From Burkholderiales bacterium RIFOXYD12_FULL_59_19 (GTDB lineage: Bacteria > Pseudomonadota > Gammaproteobacteria > Burkholderiales > Burkholderiaceae_C): a stretch of 54,935 bases of DNA. Shown here piece after piece: positions 53,000 through 54,935 of the stretch. The stretch spans positions 1-54,935 of the forward strand of contig MESQ01000019.1 of the NCBI GenBank assembly GCA_001771065.1, written 5' to 3'. The position numbers and the translations under genes are program-made. Below the pieces are notes generated by a model. That model was given only the letters and a program-made list of their open reading frames with translations, ran no database searches and was not told where the DNA came from. The number at the start of each line of letters is the position of its first letter. Position 1 is the first letter of the stretch.

Positions 53000-53863
53000 T
53001 TGAACAACATGCCCTTATTTTTGCTTCAATTCATTCGCCATTATTTGCTGAGCCTGCAGTTCTTTACCCGCATTCCGGTCACCGGGCGGCTGGCGGATTG
53101 GGTGGGTTTTAGCCCGGCCATGTTGCGGGCCAGTGCCGGCCATTTTCCGGGGGTTGGTGTTTTGATTGGAGGCATGCAGGCACTTTTTACTGCTGGCCTG
53201 TTGGCTGGCTTGCCGCCCACCGGCTCGGCTCCGCTGGTGGCTGCGGCGCTGGGAACCGCCCTGGGGGTGTTGTTGACCGGCGCTTTTCACGAAGACGGGC
53301 TGGCCGACGTGGCCGATGGTCTGGGCGGCAGTGCGGACCGCGACCGGGCTTTGCTCATCATGAAAGACTCGCGGGTCGGCGCTTTTGGTGCCATTGCCGT
53401 GGTGCTGGTGCTGCTGTGCAAGGTGGCGCTGTTGGCATTGCTGGGCGACGTCAGCGGACCGCTGCTGGCGGCCGCGCTGTTTGTGGCCCATGTCGCCTCG
53501 CGCACCTGGCCATTACTCTCCATTCGATTGCTGCCGCATGTGGGTGATGCGGCGGGTTCCAAGTCAAAACCGCTGGCGGATCAGATCAGCGCGTTGGCTT
53601 TGTTTACTGGCTTGCTCTGGTGTGGTTTGGCGCTGGCCTTGGTGGTCTATGTTCAGGCAGAGACGGCTTACATTGCCATCCATGTCACCGACGACGGTTT
53701 GCTGCAGGCCTTGTTCAATGCGCTCTTGGCCTCCGGGCTGGCCTGGGCCGTGATGACGCGCTGGTTCTGGCGGCGTCTGGGTGGCTTCACCGGTGACTGC
53801 CTGGGGGCCACGCAGCAGGTCTGCGAAGTCGCTTTTTACCTGGGGCTGGGGTTGAGCCTGTGA
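53000..53863 (+). CDS. cobS: Adenosylcobinamide-GDP ribazoletransferase (cobalamin synthase)
   Basis: Integral membrane enzyme joining AdoCbi-GDP and alpha-ribazole. 287 aa, about seven hydrophobic segments, with LQFFTRIPV, the acidic active-site loop GAFHEDGLADVADGLGG (near residue 93), IMKDSRVGAFGA and GGFTGDCLGATQQ. The start may be TTG 53000 or ATG 53009, which differ by three residues. The stop overlaps cobC (GTGA). Confidence 0.94.
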   Translation: MNNMPLFLLQFIRHYLLSLQFFTRIPVTGRLADWVGFSPAMLRASAGHFPGVGVLIGGMQALFTAGLLAGLPPTGSAPLVAAALGTALGVLLTGAFHEDGLADVADGLGGSADRDRALLIMKDSRVGAFGAIAVVLVLLCKVALLALLGDVSGPLLAAALFVAHVASRTWPLLSIRLLPHVGDAAGSKSKPLADQISALALFTGLLWCGLALALVVYVQAETAYIAIHVTDDGLLQALFNALLASGLAWAVMTRWFWRRLGGFTGDCLGATQQVCEVAFYLGLGLSL

Positions 53864-54438
53864 TCTGGCTGGTGCGCCATGCGCAGCCGCTTGTTGCGCC
53901 TGGCGTTTGTTACGGTGCGCTGGATGTGCCCGCCGATGTGGACGCGACGCAGCAAACGGCCCGCGGTCTGGCGCAGCGCCTGCCGCCCGGGGTTCGGGTG
54001 CAAACGTCACCGTTGCAGCGCTGCCAGCAACTGGCCCAAGCCCTGCAAGTTCTGCGGCCAGATGTGAGTTTTCACACCGAGGTGCGGCTGGCCGAGATGA
54101 ATTTTGGCACTTGGGAGGGCCGCCGCTGGGATGCGTTGTCGCCTGAAGCCTTGGATGCCTGGACAAACGACTTTTGGCGCCATCGCGTCGGTGGTGGCGA
54201 AAGTGTGGCCGACGTCATGGGCCGTGTGGCAGAGGTGTGGGAAGTTGCCATGGTAGCCAGCCTGACCAATGTGCCGCAAGTTTGGCTAACCCACGCCGGG
54301 GTGATTCGGGCCGCGCGCTTGATCGCGTCGGGTCAGCGCGAGGTGCGTACGGCGGCGGATTGGCCAGCGGCCGCACCTGGTTATGGGCAGTGTTGGCGTT
54401 ACCAGATGCCGTCGGTTTGGCTGGAAGATGCGAGTTGA
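53860..54438 (+). CDS. cobC: Alpha-ribazole phosphatase (histidine phosphatase family)
   Basis: Removes the phosphate from alpha-ribazole-5'-P or from cobalamin phosphate. 192 aa with the phosphohistidine motif IWLVRHAQP (catalytic His), TSPLQRCQQLAQAL, the acidic LAEMNFGTWEGRRWD block and VWLTHAGVIRAA near the C-terminus. Starts at a GTG overlapping cobS. Together with cobU, cobT and cobS it completes nucleotide-loop assembly. No corrin-ring genes are present, so this is a salvage locus. Confidence 0.92.
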   Translation: MIWLVRHAQPLVAPGVCYGALDVPADVDATQQTARGLAQRLPPGVRVQTSPLQRCQQLAQALQVLRPDVSFHTEVRLAEMNFGTWEGRRWDALSPEALDAWTNDFWRHRVGGGESVADVMGRVAEVWEVAMVASLTNVPQVWLTHAGVIRAARLIASGQREVRTAADWPAAAPGYGQCWRYQMPSVWLEDAS

Positions 54439-54444
54439 CCGTGG

Positions 54445-54487
54445 CCGGGCACAGTCGTTGCCCGGATGCAGCGCAGCGAAATCCGGG
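54445..54487. repeat. Hairpin repeats between cobC and the codA remnant
   Basis: Two adjoining inverted repeats: CCGGGCA (54445) with TGCCCGG (54459), and CCCGGAT (54461-54467) with ATCCGGG (54481-54487) around GCAGCGCAGCGAA. The second is, from recollection, a widespread extragenic palindrome type (CCCGGAT-GCAGCG...-ATCCGGG) in proteobacteria. It may end transcription of both convergent units. Confidence 0.6.
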
Positions 54488-54529
54488 AGTCGTCCCGCGG
54501 AAAGCGCCGTCAGCCCATCTTGAACGGCC

Positions 54530-54856
54530 TTACGCCAGCACCACCTCGCCCACGGTTCTGCGCATGATCACTTTGCCGTGCCGGATCGACACCAGTGCAT
54601 GCCCCTGTGTGCGCAGCAACTCGTAGTCACTCTCGGCTGACAGCAGTACCAGATTGGCAGGGCGGCCCACTTCGATGCCGTAACCTTCGCCCAGTGCCAT
54701 CGCCCGGGCGCTGTGGTCGGTGACAAAGTCCAGGCAGCGCTGCAGGTCATCAAAACCCAGCATGTGGCAGATGTGCAGCCCGGCGTCCAGGATGCGCAGG
54801 ATGTTGCCGTTGCCCAGCGGGTACCAGGGGTCGATGATGGAGTCTTGTGAGTGTGA
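54530..54856 (-). pseudogene. Cytosine-deaminase-type amidohydrolase, C-terminal remnant
   Basis: The reverse strand encodes about 108 codons matching the C-terminus of cytosine deaminase (CodA): DSIIDPWYPLGNGNILRILDAGLHICHMLGFDD, then DHSARAMALG, GYGIEVGRPANLVLLSAES and SIRHGKVIMRR. Upstream of the SQDSIID segment the frame meets a TGA (54857-54859), and the sequence no longer resembles CodA, whose first three quarters are missing. The gene is therefore truncated or frameshifted. The break lies at about 54847-54860, close to the window edge. Confidence 0.7.
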
Positions 54857-54935
54857 TCACCCAATTTGATGGACTGATATTCACGAACGGTGATGGTTGG
54901 AGCGGCCAAGATTTTCAGGTTGCACAGCAAAACGG
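54851..54935 (-). other. Unassigned coding-like fragment at the window edge
   Basis: The reverse strand is open to the window edge and reads ILAAPTITVREYQSIKLGD before running out of frame into the codA remnant. The TITVREY pattern resembles the N-terminus of some McrC-type restriction proteins (PF10117), but 28 residues are too few to be sure. The opposite strand is also open. Confidence 0.2.

Overview
The window is a dense, GC-rich stretch of a Gram-negative betaproteobacterial chromosome. Gene content and order (yebC-purD-hemF-nadD-rsfS-rlmH-maf-rng, alaA-hom-thrC-Moco genes, phaR) and the protein sequences point to the family Comamonadaceae. The closest type that comes to mind is Rhodoferax, which is an inference from recollection and not a database match. 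Gram-negative envelope genes (msbA, an O-antigen-ligase-type protein, tolB-pal-cpoB, a BtuB receptor) and a PHA regulator agree with this.

Layout. (1) 1-6.3 kb: tail of yebC, then a tightly coupled housekeeping operon purD, hemF, nadD, rsfS, rlmH, maf, rng. (2) 6.3-13.0 kb: cell-surface polysaccharide/LPS genes (CE4 deacetylase, GT4 and two GT2 glycosyltransferases forward; msbA and an O-antigen-ligase-like gene on the reverse strand). (3) 13.0-16.4 kb: tolB-pal-cpoB-tcdA followed by tRNA-Lys(UUU). (4) 16.7-21.1 kb: dnaB, a tandemly duplicated hairpin element, then phoH2, bcp and an Mth938-like gene on the reverse strand. (5) 21.2-29.7 kb: alaA, hom, thrC, mobB, moeA, moaD, moaE, phaR, rimO, ended by a strong terminator. 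(6) 29.8-35.5 kb: reverse-strand tRNA-Leu(CAG), rnr, an SDR gene, the bifunctional NAD(P)HX repair enzyme and an MBL-fold hydrolase. (7) 35.6-42.0 kb: a cobalamin riboswitch controlling btuB, a second corrinoid-binding-type protein, cobU, btuF, btuC, btuD. (8) 42.1-51.8 kb: a defence island. (9) 51.9-54.4 kb: cobT, cobS, cobC, completing cobalamin salvage. (10) 54.5 kb to the end: a broken cytosine-deaminase-type remnant joined to unrelated sequence.

The most interesting part is the defence island lodged between the two halves of the cobalamin salvage cluster. It starts with a DUF1778/GNAT toxin-antitoxin pair preceded by a promoter that overlaps a palindromic operator-like site. A complete type-I-like Wadjet (JetABCD / MksFEBG-type) anti-plasmid system follows, then a single large AAA ATPase with a TOPRIM/DUF4435-like C-terminal half. 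The toxin stop codon overlaps what looks like a rare ATT start codon for jetA, placed just after a good Shine-Dalgarno. Toxin-antitoxin and Wadjet genes may therefore be one translationally coupled unit. Wadjet and TA modules are known separately; this coupling, and the adjacent ATPase-TOPRIM gene, are what deserve a closer look.

Other points of interest are rnr with no conventional start codon, an RsfS with a long histone-H1-like Lys/Ala tail, an AT-rich repeat-like insertion kept in frame inside nadD, and the duplicated palindrome between dnaB and phoH2.
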